DNA of 55,673 nucleotides from an uncultured Sutterella sp. (GTDB lineage: Bacteria > Pseudomonadota > Gammaproteobacteria > Burkholderiales > Burkholderiaceae_F). Position numbers and translations under genes: made by a program. Shown here one piece after another: positions 34,601 to 43,239 of this stretch. Each line of letters opens with the position of its first letter. Position 1 is the first letter of the stretch. The notes beneath the pieces are model-generated. The model had not been told where the DNA came from and made no database searches. It saw only the letters and a list, made by a program, of their open reading frames with translations. The stretch spans positions 1-55,673 of the forward strand of contig CASEFX010000018.1 in the NCBI GenBank assembly GCA_949287305.1, in the 5' to 3' direction.

Positions 34601-37600
34601 GTACGACCGCCGGATCGATCAATGTGGAGACCCGCAACGACGAAGACGCTCGATTCGAGGCGTCGAGCGCGGGCGGCTCCGTAATCGACGTCGGTGCTCG
34701 GGCCGTGGAACTGTCGCACGCCGACACGTCGACCGCAAAGGTGGACCTTTCGGGCGTCTGGGCGACGACGGGGGATTTGGGCGTCTCGGCCACGGTCGAC
34801 CGCAACGTCGCCTTCCTCGGCCGCAACACGACGGGCACGATTCTGGGCGGCAACGGCGCGGCGCTTTCCAATTCGATGAAGGGCGGTGCTGACGTCACCG
34901 TTGCCGACGGTGCCTCGCTCACCGCGGGCGGCGATCTTTCGCTCACGGCGGACAACCGTTGGACCGTGGGTTCGGCCGACGGTGAAGAATTGGCGCTCGA
35001 TACGAGCGTCTACGGTGCAATCGCCGGAAACGGCATCGAGCTCAGGAACGAGCAGGATACGTTCGCGCGCGTTTCGATCGGAAACGCCGCAAAGCTTCTG
35101 TCGACGGACGCCATGACGGTTGCGGCGAAAACTACGGGCAGTACGGCTCTGTCGCTCAATTCCCGTTCGGCCGGCGCGGCAAGTGCCGCCGACATTGCGG
35201 GCATTCAGAAGGTCGATACCGAAAACGAGGTGACCGTGGGAGACGGGGCGAGTCTCAAGACGCTCTCGGACGACGGCCGCATGACGCTCTCCGCGTCGGG
35301 CGACGAAACGCATGCAATCAAGGTGACCGCCACCGTGGAAGGGGCGGCCGTCGGGAAGTCCGAGGCCGATCTCGACCTCGACTACGCGTTCGCCAACAAT
35401 CTTTCGATCGGCAAGAACGCGCAGTTGCGTTCGGGCCGCAACATCGAACTCTTCGCCGGACGCGATGCGTCGGGCGCGGACGCCGCCGTCGATCTTCTCG
35501 GCTACACCTACGCCATTTCGCGTTCGGCCGTTGCACCGGTGCTATCGAGCCTCACTGACGATTACGATGCGAAGAATCTCGTCACCGTCGCCGACGGCGC
35601 CAACGTGACCTCGACCGAAAACATGGACGTGGTCGCCTCGGCCGGCAATTTCTCTACGCGTTCCGAAGCCCGGTACTGGAATTGGACGAGCGCGGGCGAT
35701 GCGGGCGAGGTGGAAATCGCCTCGACCGGCACGGGCACGACGGCCAAAAACGCAACGCTTACGAACGAAGTTCGCGTGGACGGCACGATGCTAGCGGGCG
35801 TCAATACGCACGCGTCGATCATTATCGACGGTCTGATTCTCCCGCCCGCCGGTACGGCGGCGGGAGAAACGGCCCCGACACCCAATTTCAGCGCGGTCGC
35901 TCCGGAAAATATCGATCAGATCATTACGGTCGACGCCGGCGATCAAAATACCGCGGACGAAATACGCGACGGCATCACCACCGGTACGGGTTCCTCGGCG
36001 AATCTGTATTGGGAACGTCATCTCGAACTGCAGGATTTGATCGGCGAGCTTTCAGGTCTTTCCGAGACTGATCGATCGTCGGTTTTGGCGGCCTATCGGG
36101 CCGAAGATCAGGCGTTGATCGAAATGATGATCGCCGAAGGCCTTGCCGCATACAACGAACAAAACGTCCTTTACTCGTTGAATTCGGTTCAACTCCCCTA
36201 CGTGTCGGTCGACGGCGTCACGGTGTCGGGCGGGAACATTTCGTTTACGACCGACAAGGTGACGGGCAAGGGTTCCGTCACGGCGAACGCGGCCGAAGGC
36301 ATTGAAATCGTCAACCGCTCGAACTACGCGCTCTATCTGAGCGACATCAAGATTCTCTCGCAGGGCGGCGACGTTACGATGAACGGAACGAGCGTCCGCA
36401 CGGGTGACGTGCGGGACGATTTCTCCGTCGGAAGCCTCACGACGGCTTCGTCCTCTACGACTCCCACGATCAGCGTTTCGTCGACCTTCACGGGAGACCT
36501 CAGTTATTCCGGCAAGGATGAACACGGAAACGTCGTTACGACCACCACCAGTCCCGACGCGAGCATCGTGATCAACGGCGACGTGATCAACAATGCGGGA
36601 GACGTGACGATCGACTCGTCCAAGGACCTGATTCAGAACACCGGCACGACGTTGCAGGCGGCGGGGGGATTGACGCTTCACGCCGACGGCAACGTGACGC
36701 AGTACTATTCGGCCGGCGTGCACAACATCGGCGGGGACGTGGAGTCGCTTTGGTCGGAAGACAAGGCCGAAATCGACCGATGGCTCAAGGATTCCCCATA
36801 CAGTGACGACTGGCAAATCTGGGGGGTCGCGGACAACGTCCCGCGTCCCGGTCAGGGCGGCATCATCGCCGGGGGCGACGTCATCATTTCCGGACAGATG
36901 ATCAATCTGAACGGTACGGTGCAAAGCGGTTTCTCGTCCTACCAACTCACGCTGGAGGACGGTCAGTCCCTCACCGACGCCGTCAACACGGTGATCAACC
37001 GTTGGACGGCGGCGGGGTCGAAGACGAACATCAACGTCAAGAGCGACGATTTCCTCATCAGCGCGGGCGGCTACAAGCAAAACGCCGACGGCAGCTATTA
37101 CTGGCAGGTGGCGGCCTGGTACGACCCCGTCAATCAGCGCATCGTGCTCGACGACATTCAGCCCGAAGGCGGTCACATCTACATTTCGGGCGGCATCTCG
37201 AGTACGGGCGGCGGCCGCATTTATGCTGCCAACGGCAAGGCGGACGTCAACGTCAAGGTCGGTTCGTACGACCTGGTCACGGGCGTGATCAATACGGAAC
37301 TCTCCGACGGCTTCATCCGCGTCACCGACACCAATTACGGCGACGGAAAGAACCATTCGGCGAAAGTGAGCGAATGGACTTCGAACGGCGGCGAGACGAC
37401 GCTTCAGACCTGGATGCTCGATATGCAGGGCGAAAAGGTCGGTGAAGTAACCACCGTAACCGGCGCTTCCGCCGAGCACTATGATCCGCGCGAGAATCTC
37501 GTCTACATGTGGTCGTGGGGCTATCAGACCGGCGTGATCCATCACAGTTATGCCGAGGACGGCTTCACTTGGTGGGGCGGTTTTGACTGGGATCGTCTGG

Positions 37601-40600
37601 ATCAGGAACTCACGGAAACCTGGTCGGAACCGATCACGGACAAGGCCTTGACGCCCGGACACACGATCGGCTTGGGTCAGGGGCAAAACCTGACGGCGGA
37701 GGCGCTGATTCAAACCACCGGTCACGACGAAGGCGAATGGGTCTATACGACTTGGACGACCTATGACGACGCGCTCCATTGGAGAGGTACGCACCACAAA
37801 GAGGGCGAACGGCACGAGACCGGAACCAAGGTCGTGACGTTCAGCGTCAAGGCGGACGAAACCGTTTGGACGGGTTTCCTGGAAGGGAACAACACTGTTT
37901 CGATCGCGACGGGCGGCACGCTTTGGCTGGGCGGCGCGGTGTCGGCCGAAAACGGGACCGTAGGGCTCACGGCGGGCGGCGACATTCTCAATCAGACGGC
38001 CGACGCTTCGATTCGCGGTGCCTCTTCCCTCACCCTCACGGCGGGCGGTAGCATCGGAACGTCTTCCGATGCAATCCGCATCTCGGGCGGCACGGGCACG
38101 ATGAACGTGACGGCCAATGCGGGCGGCAGTCTCTATCTGGACGGCAACGCCCTGACGGCCGACACGCTCTCCGGAACGTTCACCGCGGGCGAGGTGGCTT
38201 CGGTGACTTCTCAAAAAGACCTCCATGTGACGGACGTCACGGGGAACGACATTCGCCTGAAGAGCTCTGAAGGAAACATCCGCGTCGACGACGTTCATCA
38301 AACGGCGTCGATCGAAGGGACGGAGCGCTTCGACGCCGAAGCGCTTAACGGCAATATCGACGTAACGGTGAAGGAGGGCGATCTCGGGCTCGGTCAGATC
38401 GTCGCCAACGATGAATTCGGACAAGTGACGATTACGGTCGAAAACGGCACGGTCTTCGATGCGCTTCCGCGCGACGCGGAGAGCGGCATCACGACCGAAG
38501 AGCGGCTCGATGCCTGGAAGGCGGCGGGGATTCTCGGTGAAAACGGGGAAAACGTCGGCGCCGAGGCCTGGGCCGCGGACGTGACTGCGGCGGAAGAAAA
38601 CCTGCGCAACGACTATGCCCGCTACGAAGCCTATCGGGCGGCGGGCGAGGACGGTCTTTCCGAAGCAGAGGCGTCGGAATTCGCGCAACTTGAGACGCGG
38701 TTCGGAAAGTACGGCAGTCTTGACGATGCCTTGGCCGGTGAACGTGCGGACAGCTCGACGACGCTCGGTGCGGTTGTGGCCGCGGAGGCGAAGTACGGTT
38801 GGACGCAAAACGACCTTCTCTATGCCGTGGCCGACGCCATTGCAAATCCGGATCCCGGTTACGTTCCCACGGCGGGTGCGCCGAACGTCAAGGCCGACCG
38901 CGTGGAAATCTCCACGAATACGGGCAGCATCGGCATCAACCGGGACGCGGTGACGGGTAAGGTCTCGTCCTCGGGCGAAGGCCTGGAAATCCTCAAGCTC
39001 CTGGCGCAGGCCGACGTGGACGACGTGACCTGGCACAAGGACGGCTCGGTCACGGTGCAGTTGAAGCGTCCGATCACGGTCGAAAGCAATGCCTTCTCGG
39101 CGAACGCTTCTGGCGACCTCTTCGTGCAGTCGACCGATGAATCGGCTCTTCGCATTGAGCAGGCGATTGCGGGCGGCGCCCTGCGTCTCACCAGCGCCTT
39201 GGGTGTCTACGCGGCTTCGAGTCCCCTGAGCGTCTACGCCGCGTTGAGTGACGACGTGGTGAGCAACGCCTTCGGCGTCGTGCAGGGTGAAACCGTCACG
39301 ATCCGAGGCGGCAAGGGCGGCATCGGTACGGAAGACGCTTCGCTGCTCGTGAACCACGGGGACGACGGTTGGGCCGCCTTCTCGAGCAATGGCGACATCT
39401 TTGTCGACGCTTCGGGCGACGATCTCACGATCTATTCCGTCTCGGGCGGCTCCGACGTGACGCTCTCGGCGGGAAGCATCACCTCCTACAGCGGTGAAGC
39501 GGTCGACATGGGCGACGAGTCCTTCGACTTTGACGGGCTCGGTTATCTGAGTTCGGGAGAAGAGGGCGTCATTCATCTTGAAGTTGCCGGCGACCTCGGA
39601 ACGGCGGACAATGCGCTTCGTTTTGCTTCGGACGCGATGCTCGACGTCGCGGGAGAACTCCAAAACGCTTGGCTCACGTCGGTGGGGGACGTTGGAACGT
39701 TTGACGTGCAGACGCTCCTTGCGGCCGGTCTCGTTGACGTGAAGGCTTCGAGCGGCCTGCAGCTCGGGAATCTGAGCGGTTCGTCGGTCACGGCTACGGC
39801 CGCGAACGATCTGACCGTTGCGGGATCGGTGGAAAGCACTTCCAAGGCTTCCCTCACCTCGACGGAAGGAACGCTCTCCGTGACGGACGGCGCCGTCATT
39901 ACGGCCGGTACGATCGATCTCACGGCGAATGCCGGTATGGAAGAGACGGGCACCGTCGGCAAGGTGAATGTCGGAAAGGCCACCCTTACGGCGACCGAAG
40001 CGCTGAATGTGACCGGTGCCGCGGGCGTGACCATGACGGACACGTCCGTGAATCCGGAAGCGACGGATCCGCAGACGGCCGTGAAGGTAACCGCCGAGAC
40101 GGGCGACGTCGTTCTCGATGAAGTGGCTTTGAAGGCCGACTCGCTCACGGCTGAGGCGCTTGCCGGATCGCTTGATACGACGGGACTCGACGCGTCGGAC
40201 ATCGGATCGGTGCAACTCAGCGCTTCCGACGGCATGGCGCTCGATCAAATGACGATCGAGGCAGAGTCCGTGATCCTGACGACGGCGGGCGACCTTTCGG
40301 CATCCAACTCCGTGATCACGGCGACCGCCGACAAGGTGGCGCTCACTTCGACGGGCGGCTCCGTCACGACGAACGATTCGCAGATTTCGGCCGTCACCTC
40401 CGTTGAACTCAACGCCGCGACGGACGTGAACGTTGCGGGCGAAAGCACAAGCGTTTTCGCCGAATCGACGACCTTGACGGCGACGACCGGTACGGTCAAT
40501 GCGGCCAATGCCGACTTTGCGGTCGACTCTTCCCTCACCGTGACGGGCGCCTCGGGCGTTGTCATGACGGGCGCGACCGTGAACGAAGGCAAGACTTCCG

Positions 40601-42957
40601 AGGCGGTCGTGACGGTCACGGCCGCTGCGGGCGATGCGGACCTCACGGGCGCTTCGCTTTCCGCGGGTTCGCTCACGGCTTCCGCGACGACGGGTTCGCT
40701 CGTCGGAACGGGGCTGGAAGCAACGCTGTCGGGCACGGCGAACCTTACTGCCGAAACCGGCATCAGTATCACTGATGCCGACGTGACGGCTTCGTCCGTA
40801 CACGCCGAGTCGGCAACGGGCGACCTCACGGCAACGGGCGCAAAACTCCATGCCGGCGAGGAAAGCCTGACGCTTACGGCGACTTCCGGGACGGTGACGG
40901 CGACCGACGCTGAACTCACGGGCAACACGACCGTGACGGTGACGGGTGTAAACGTGAATCTCACGGGTGACACGACGCAGGTCTCGGCCAATGAGGCGGC
41001 CATCACGGCTTCGAGAGGTTCGGTCGAAGCGGCCGGCGCCGACTTCACGGTGGACGCCAAACTCGAGGTGACGGGCGCTTCGAATGTCGACATGACGAAC
41101 ACCACCGTAAACGACGGCAAGGAATCCGCCGCCGACGTGACGGTTACGGCCACCGCGGGCGACGCGGACCTCACGGGCGCTTCGCTTGCGATTGGTTCGC
41201 TCACGGCCTCGGCCGGTCAGAACGTTTCGGCCGAAAACCTCGCGGTTACGGTCGGAACGGATGAAACGGGCACCGCGGGCGACGTGACGATCACGGCGAC
41301 CGAGGGCGACGTCAAACTCACCGACGCGAAGCTCACCGGTGCGGCCGGAAGCGTGGGCGACGTGACCGTGTCGGCGGGCGCAAACGCTCACCTCGACGGC
41401 CTCATGAAGATCGAAAACGGCTTTGTAGCCGAATCGGTTGCGGTTACGGCGGGCGACGCCGTGAACTTCGGCGACGCGCCGCAGAACGCGGTCGTCTCGA
41501 AGGGCGACTTCTCGGTCACGGCGTCCGAGCTTGCCGGCGAAGGCTTCGGCACGGGATCCTCCTACTCGGTTGCGGAAGGCGACTTCCGCGTCGACGTCGA
41601 TTCCGACGTGACGGTGAGCGAAGGCTTCAGCGTCACGGCTGAAAACGTCGCTCTGGAAACGGGCGGCTTCACCGCCGACGGATCGGCCACGATCCGCGGT
41701 GAAGAAACGGTGTCGATTACCTCTTCCGACGACGTGACGCTTGCGGGCGAGGTTCTCGTGACGGCCGATCAGTCCGTCGGCATTTCCTCCTCCGAGGGCG
41801 GCATCGCCATGACGGGCGCCGTCACGGTCGGAGACGAAACGACGGACGAGAACAAGGCCGAGGTGACGCTCGCCGCCAAGGACGACGTGACGCAGTCCGT
41901 CACGTCGGGCGACGGCGGTCTGCGGGGTTCCGACCTCACGGTTACGTCGAGCGAAGGCGCCGTCGACCTCGGAGCCGGCCGCGACGAGTCGGCGGGCTCG
42001 CAGGGGAACGCCTTCGATCGAATCACCGTGGAGGCGGCCGAGGACGTTACCCTCGCTACGTCGGGACGCGAGACCGAACTTGCGGTGAACGAATCGCAGA
42101 ACGGTACGGTGAACGGCAACCTCAACGTGATCGGTGAGGACGCCGGACTCACCTTCACCCACGACCTCTCGGTGAAGGGCGACGCGACGATCCAGGGCGG
42201 TGCCGTGAAGGGCGAAGGCCTCGAAGCGGAAGGAACCGTCGGGATCCTGACGGCGCTTGACGACGGCGAACGTGAAGCCGGCGAATCCTCCGGCGTCGAA
42301 TTCACCGGCCCGATCTCCGGCACGCAGGTGACGGTGATCACGGGTGAGGGCGGCATCTCGCTCGACCGCGTGACGTCGACCGAAGGTTTGACTGAAATCT
42401 ACCGCGTCGGCGACGAGTCCAAGGAAGACGTGACGGTGAAGGGCGTCGACTCGGCTACGAGCGTGACGATCTTCAACAACCGCGGCGACAACGTGCTCGA
42501 CGGGTCCGTCCAGGGCGAAGACAATGTCTTTGCCCTGACCGGCGACGAAGGCGCGACGTCGGGCTCGCACCATCTCGAATCGTCGGGCGGCGTCGCCGCC
42601 TCGATCGGCGGCATGGGCGAGTTCGCGGACGACGTGATTGCGGGTCTCCCGTCGGGTTCGGGCGGCGGTTGGCACCCGAGCGAACTTCCGACGATTCGTC
42701 TCGACGGCCTGATGTCGGACGCGGGACATGCCGCGCAAACGGATCCGCTTCGCATCCAGTGGATGCCGACGGACGAGTTCTTCTTCCTCAACCAGCGTCC
42801 AGACGCGCAGGCCGCCAAGGCTGAGTCGGACGAGGACGAAGAGCGTCCGGCGCTCGAAGAGGGCCTCCCCGCCCGAGTCGAGCCCGTGATCACGGACCAC
42901 CGCAAGGTGACGCCGCAGACCTTGGAAGAGCTCGGGCTCATCCTGAGTCAGCGGTAA
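25609..42957 (+). CDS. giant two-partner-secreted filamentous adhesin (TpsA, LktA-like)
   Basis: 5782 residues, near 580 kDa. An extended signal peptide (1-63, starting MNKIFKILWN and ending GLAA) precedes a TPS domain (about 64-210) with INRFDQFKLDKGNIANLHF and LYFISPGGMVVGSTGVINAGSL. That opening matches the LktA-type filamentous adhesins. The body is thousands of residues of Ser/Thr/Gly/Ala/Val/Asp repeats that form a beta-helix. A distinct Trp/Tyr-rich stretch (encoded about 36700-37900) and near-identical 176-residue repeats (about 40400-41250) interrupt it. I see only one Cys (in the signal region). There is no C-terminal barrel, consistent with export by the upstream TpsB; the end is acidic and proline-containing. 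Likely a surface fibre for host or mucus attachment. The frame is intact throughout. Confidence 0.93.
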   Translation: MNKIFKILWNKVRSAHVVTDETKTSCGKGRQGSTLVKTVAGGAAASILAGALGALLPTAGLAASVITRPGGTELKPTNGRFDITAQKVQDGTGINRFDQFKLDKGNIANLHFSTQVGGGEADRLLNFVNTGIEVNGTVNALKNGKIGGDLYFISPGGMVVGSTGVINAGSLTVAVPTEERFDEWITAVEYGSTTHKPYSAEFAKALEEGAYPINPTGIITVAGSINAGNRVALSAAEINVAGKGRIETGISNFADMVNIKDESDSITADAGLGEADLSFVPDPESGDILLVARSEGDDSSLRLPWEEGVGLGNLTATKVDRKASITVEEDAVVKATGDITAEASASNTSYDVERGTFFPEPEEGDVNQNVNGKTGIASANVTADVMIAGTLEAGGDVNLSAETVNVIDHTFGFNFATVSEQIGGSLFANLVGSTVEYVNLSGRSNVTVAEGGSVTAGGNITANAENRTRVEVGDSTAWKNYGHLFSTDKESKIPVAAVAVALVDATSNVTIDGTLRTDKNLTLSAKNDYDVDVGTISTIQGTSQPQGSLVVGDFTSDAFVTVGRSAVLGSKTDGGQMGKVTAAAETANRVETSAETYVAPEGNIALAINVTDFDSAADVTFQNGLASTASEIDIHALNKTETLDVLSKTTVGDRGILMKLQGFAADTAMGLFDKLTGIANQIGNDKASGTIGTAKFQLGGAVGVVTNNQSASVSLDDFGRSFTADGNVTVKSESILADHHYEVTTKQQIDQNAGNEGKEGQGAVAVLVVESSPDDIFDETGTKVGERPSENVSSSVTIAADTVLQSLNGIVEAASHTDITKDRFEFLKKELEQSLLNFGSFFASDTQWKDSADEFETARKNLINAFDALGSGDSTSENFGKFIDAMGAFADFLAATFGVPGTVTGIASAGLELGYDILDIVNPISYTNAYVSAGSVTNDAQTENPISIAASVGYVSQTSANAVTIDRGAALRGAEVKVNAESKNGNIAMGGYLDNFFGFPLPNRDKAKAVGATVVYNTVSSDNLVRLNEGVTLDSTARNVSLTAKDALDVATITATAGMNAGGLTISGLAAVTDANGSNRLLVDDEVKISAEGAGADIALTAERDDSVQTVSGGLGIVKSDEGGSSSAVGAGVAVNLGGLANELAVRNLEEPGQGNYFNALGHMTAADVIDLTAESTLNVNAIGVSGQVSSAQTGDKQPDATSFIDENAAGAMTEDISDTQRQLQQAMAQNSGGDNWIEEGANLPSNPSGTVTPPDISTEAGVADAGKAASTLNLAAAGSFAWNDFDSSNTVTVTSEAFDGPSYALNAQSVSVEAVTDKWLGAISGAAGVAAVRGSSGSKTNASIGGAAAVNHSVFTNTVTMKGVTTTADTVNVASLVNGTTLAEGLGMSVAAGSSQVALGIDAGVSVNLVENTVGASVDGFTNVDDGDDQAFVYEQAAWSGETQVTGGTSFGVAAGGSSASVAAGASVAVAKVTNNISSTLTNAKISGAQKVDVKALASLTQVNTAVGAQVAQGSGATAAISGSVISAQIANNVTADVSNSSIAMANVENASVSVHAETVGTDDGEAGHAYVERAQGVEGVFSRDELLNTELVSGITLKQDEKENGATMSVDNVLTGGDMTQVSVAFATGVAATGSTNSTGSAGVLVTDFTNRFTSSTDGLSVRKAEATGKDFRYEQAAASGVRTVNVAAGVAASAGGNFSLSAAGSVIVSGVNQMANATAKGLELDAGALGSDGAVGSVVSAENYAHTVNVAGNASVSIGSAGAGAGAAVVAAAVNNTANAEVSDAELHGSGTQALAVTADNEAQTWSAGVNGTVSTNAAIGGAYVQNTVLNNAVASVKNVKLDGLGALGVHASDTSDLWTLSGNVSVNVSPGAAVGGAASYVHAAGTTAASADGVTTTETSAPDVSVASEATDQIHTLTLGVSASPTVGVGGSVGINTIDRTVSALLHGLGSYAGPDVEPTSAFGGVAVAAESRETIENLGIVVGAGAVGVGAGVAVNTIGTNVSVELGSSVFEADTLLLQAKSANNIETVGVGVSGGGVSAAGSVVVNHIQGDTTALVRDVTADVHDAAAVLAQSDDVIGTYGGQAAGAGTAAIGLTVTVADRTGTTSATLENADIEETGKAEKAAGLTVAGGVTDEHINDAIVKDVSIGATLEDNRTTEKVEGVRVAATSTATYKTTLVNAAGAGIASMQGVGSTVTHAGATLTDVKNSTLQSASAVDIAAGDYANFDNVTTAGGVAGTTAAGVAYAGVTTKHETAANVSGSTLNGPDVNLVAEAKEGVSALGIIAEGATMLGASALANTVHQGSSVATLLENSTVTGARYAQNADYLGRITDLGVAAAGAGAAAGAVSVFLNTAANDVSSTVSSQSKVLSTESIAVEAGRTSDWNQTTVTAGLGLAGAATAFVAVNTIEGETTLTTDGSTLGTNETDTLVLGASNVDDIDLTTVSASASLGYSLGASVLVNQLDGAASLSAKNSTLTGTAITATAEQNRFVDANSIYGSAALAGGLSANVVSTVVGSVTNDYATLFGGEETGLSDTGHAVEGYVSAYGGTETIESFLKEHGESLSEAERKEILANAAHNASERLQTGTHATFIDTTATGESIAVAAREDAMEGAGVNVTVGSGTGSLGAALAASVATLTRHHNVEASMTGGSLTAKDIAFGASTDADDKVTVIQVAGGLAAGQAAWVDATNDGGVATLVAGKAALQTTADDGDILVYAENTGSTDLYAQGVSVGGVTAGGMIARLTDVSTVGMNIENAVFTGDTVLDVDRAQTLRAHAMAGYGGAASGVGAEATVTDSGDAYATLTNVTARDDGLTLADTATEEEKEAAEDGFSANVNLHPTIEVIADSAGGGGLTVGVVKASADVTGTAGLTVTGGQYLTANAVFDVAAGRKTEKAEDALRINAEIDSYGGSGVGVYVNSASVTNEAQVSAEMSGTTFGANTAVDLDAEAFADYDAVARAASGALIRSDNNHVSVSHGADVTVKLTGAATGTTAGSINVETRNDEDARFEASSAGGSVIDVGARAVELSHADTSTAKVDLSGVWATTGDLGVSATVDRNVAFLGRNTTGTILGGNGAALSNSMKGGADVTVADGASLTAGGDLSLTADNRWTVGSADGEELALDTSVYGAIAGNGIELRNEQDTFARVSIGNAAKLLSTDAMTVAAKTTGSTALSLNSRSAGAASAADIAGIQKVDTENEVTVGDGASLKTLSDDGRMTLSASGDETHAIKVTATVEGAAVGKSEADLDLDYAFANNLSIGKNAQLRSGRNIELFAGRDASGADAAVDLLGYTYAISRSAVAPVLSSLTDDYDAKNLVTVADGANVTSTENMDVVASAGNFSTRSEARYWNWTSAGDAGEVEIASTGTGTTAKNATLTNEVRVDGTMLAGVNTHASIIIDGLILPPAGTAAGETAPTPNFSAVAPENIDQIITVDAGDQNTADEIRDGITTGTGSSANLYWERHLELQDLIGELSGLSETDRSSVLAAYRAEDQALIEMMIAEGLAAYNEQNVLYSLNSVQLPYVSVDGVTVSGGNISFTTDKVTGKGSVTANAAEGIEIVNRSNYALYLSDIKILSQGGDVTMNGTSVRTGDVRDDFSVGSLTTASSSTTPTISVSSTFTGDLSYSGKDEHGNVVTTTTSPDASIVINGDVINNAGDVTIDSSKDLIQNTGTTLQAAGGLTLHADGNVTQYYSAGVHNIGGDVESLWSEDKAEIDRWLKDSPYSDDWQIWGVADNVPRPGQGGIIAGGDVIISGQMINLNGTVQSGFSSYQLTLEDGQSLTDAVNTVINRWTAAGSKTNINVKSDDFLISAGGYKQNADGSYYWQVAAWYDPVNQRIVLDDIQPEGGHIYISGGISSTGGGRIYAANGKADVNVKVGSYDLVTGVINTELSDGFIRVTDTNYGDGKNHSAKVSEWTSNGGETTLQTWMLDMQGEKVGEVTTVTGASAEHYDPRENLVYMWSWGYQTGVIHHSYAEDGFTWWGGFDWDRLDQELTETWSEPITDKALTPGHTIGLGQGQNLTAEALIQTTGHDEGEWVYTTWTTYDDALHWRGTHHKEGERHETGTKVVTFSVKADETVWTGFLEGNNTVSIATGGTLWLGGAVSAENGTVGLTAGGDILNQTADASIRGASSLTLTAGGSIGTSSDAIRISGGTGTMNVTANAGGSLYLDGNALTADTLSGTFTAGEVASVTSQKDLHVTDVTGNDIRLKSSEGNIRVDDVHQTASIEGTERFDAEALNGNIDVTVKEGDLGLGQIVANDEFGQVTITVENGTVFDALPRDAESGITTEERLDAWKAAGILGENGENVGAEAWAADVTAAEENLRNDYARYEAYRAAGEDGLSEAEASEFAQLETRFGKYGSLDDALAGERADSSTTLGAVVAAEAKYGWTQNDLLYAVADAIANPDPGYVPTAGAPNVKADRVEISTNTGSIGINRDAVTGKVSSSGEGLEILKLLAQADVDDVTWHKDGSVTVQLKRPITVESNAFSANASGDLFVQSTDESALRIEQAIAGGALRLTSALGVYAASSPLSVYAALSDDVVSNAFGVVQGETVTIRGGKGGIGTEDASLLVNHGDDGWAAFSSNGDIFVDASGDDLTIYSVSGGSDVTLSAGSITSYSGEAVDMGDESFDFDGLGYLSSGEEGVIHLEVAGDLGTADNALRFASDAMLDVAGELQNAWLTSVGDVGTFDVQTLLAAGLVDVKASSGLQLGNLSGSSVTATAANDLTVAGSVESTSKASLTSTEGTLSVTDGAVITAGTIDLTANAGMEETGTVGKVNVGKATLTATEALNVTGAAGVTMTDTSVNPEATDPQTAVKVTAETGDVVLDEVALKADSLTAEALAGSLDTTGLDASDIGSVQLSASDGMALDQMTIEAESVILTTAGDLSASNSVITATADKVALTSTGGSVTTNDSQISAVTSVELNAATDVNVAGESTSVFAESTTLTATTGTVNAANADFAVDSSLTVTGASGVVMTGATVNEGKTSEAVVTVTAAAGDADLTGASLSAGSLTASATTGSLVGTGLEATLSGTANLTAETGISITDADVTASSVHAESATGDLTATGAKLHAGEESLTLTATSGTVTATDAELTGNTTVTVTGVNVNLTGDTTQVSANEAAITASRGSVEAAGADFTVDAKLEVTGASNVDMTNTTVNDGKESAADVTVTATAGDADLTGASLAIGSLTASAGQNVSAENLAVTVGTDETGTAGDVTITATEGDVKLTDAKLTGAAGSVGDVTVSAGANAHLDGLMKIENGFVAESVAVTAGDAVNFGDAPQNAVVSKGDFSVTASELAGEGFGTGSSYSVAEGDFRVDVDSDVTVSEGFSVTAENVALETGGFTADGSATIRGEETVSITSSDDVTLAGEVLVTADQSVGISSSEGGIAMTGAVTVGDETTDENKAEVTLAAKDDVTQSVTSGDGGLRGSDLTVTSSEGAVDLGAGRDESAGSQGNAFDRITVEAAEDVTLATSGRETELAVNESQNGTVNGNLNVIGEDAGLTFTHDLSVKGDATIQGGAVKGEGLEAEGTVGILTALDDGEREAGESSGVEFTGPISGTQVTVITGEGGISLDRVTSTEGLTEIYRVGDESKEDVTVKGVDSATSVTIFNNRGDNVLDGSVQGEDNVFALTGDEGATSGSHHLESSGGVAASIGGMGEFADDVIAGLPSGSGGGWHPSELPTIRLDGLMSDAGHAAQTDPLRIQWMPTDEFFFLNQRPDAQAAKAESDEDEERPALEEGLPARVEPVITDHRKVTPQTLEELGLILSQR

Positions 42958-42993
42958 GCCGTAGCGCCTGAACCTCCTGCGGGATTCGCGCAG

Positions 42994-43038
42994 CCGGTGC
43001 CCGGTCTTTCCACGAGAGAGGCCGGGCACCGGTGTTTT
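42994..43038 (+). terminator. intrinsic terminator of the adhesin gene
   Basis: A perfect 11-bp stem (CCGGTGCCCGG with CCGGGCACCGG) followed by TGTTTTT, 37 bases past the stop. Confidence 0.92.
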
Positions 43039-43121
43039 TGGGGCGATGTGCCGACCCAAACTCCTGTGCGGTGGAGGAAAAAAGGGGAAAACGGCGGTCC
43101 GTCTCTCTCTCAGACAAGTCC

Positions 43122-43184
43122 CCCTGCCAACGACCCGCCAACCGCCCAAAGTCGGCTGGCTGCCGGCAGGTTGTCGGCGGGTGG
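43122..43184. repeat. phased repeat flanking the second AlbA_2 unit, left copy
   Basis: About 63 bases built of CCTGCCAAC, ACCCGCCAAC and ACCGCCCAA, then inverted GCCGGCAGG and GTCGGCGGG. The half-sites are about 11 bases apart. A clearly related copy in the same orientation lies at 45831-45893. No gene overlaps it. Confidence 0.75.
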
Positions 43185-43239
43185 CGTCGAGCCCGGCAAC
43201 TCCCGTGGCGGGCGCGCGGCCGTGCAGGCGCTTATGCGC

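Noticed and set aside
36052..43149. 2365-residue minus-strand open frame
   Set aside because: Same compositional artefact; it even runs across the adhesin stop and terminator. The adhesin frame has signal peptide, TPS domain and TpsB partner.
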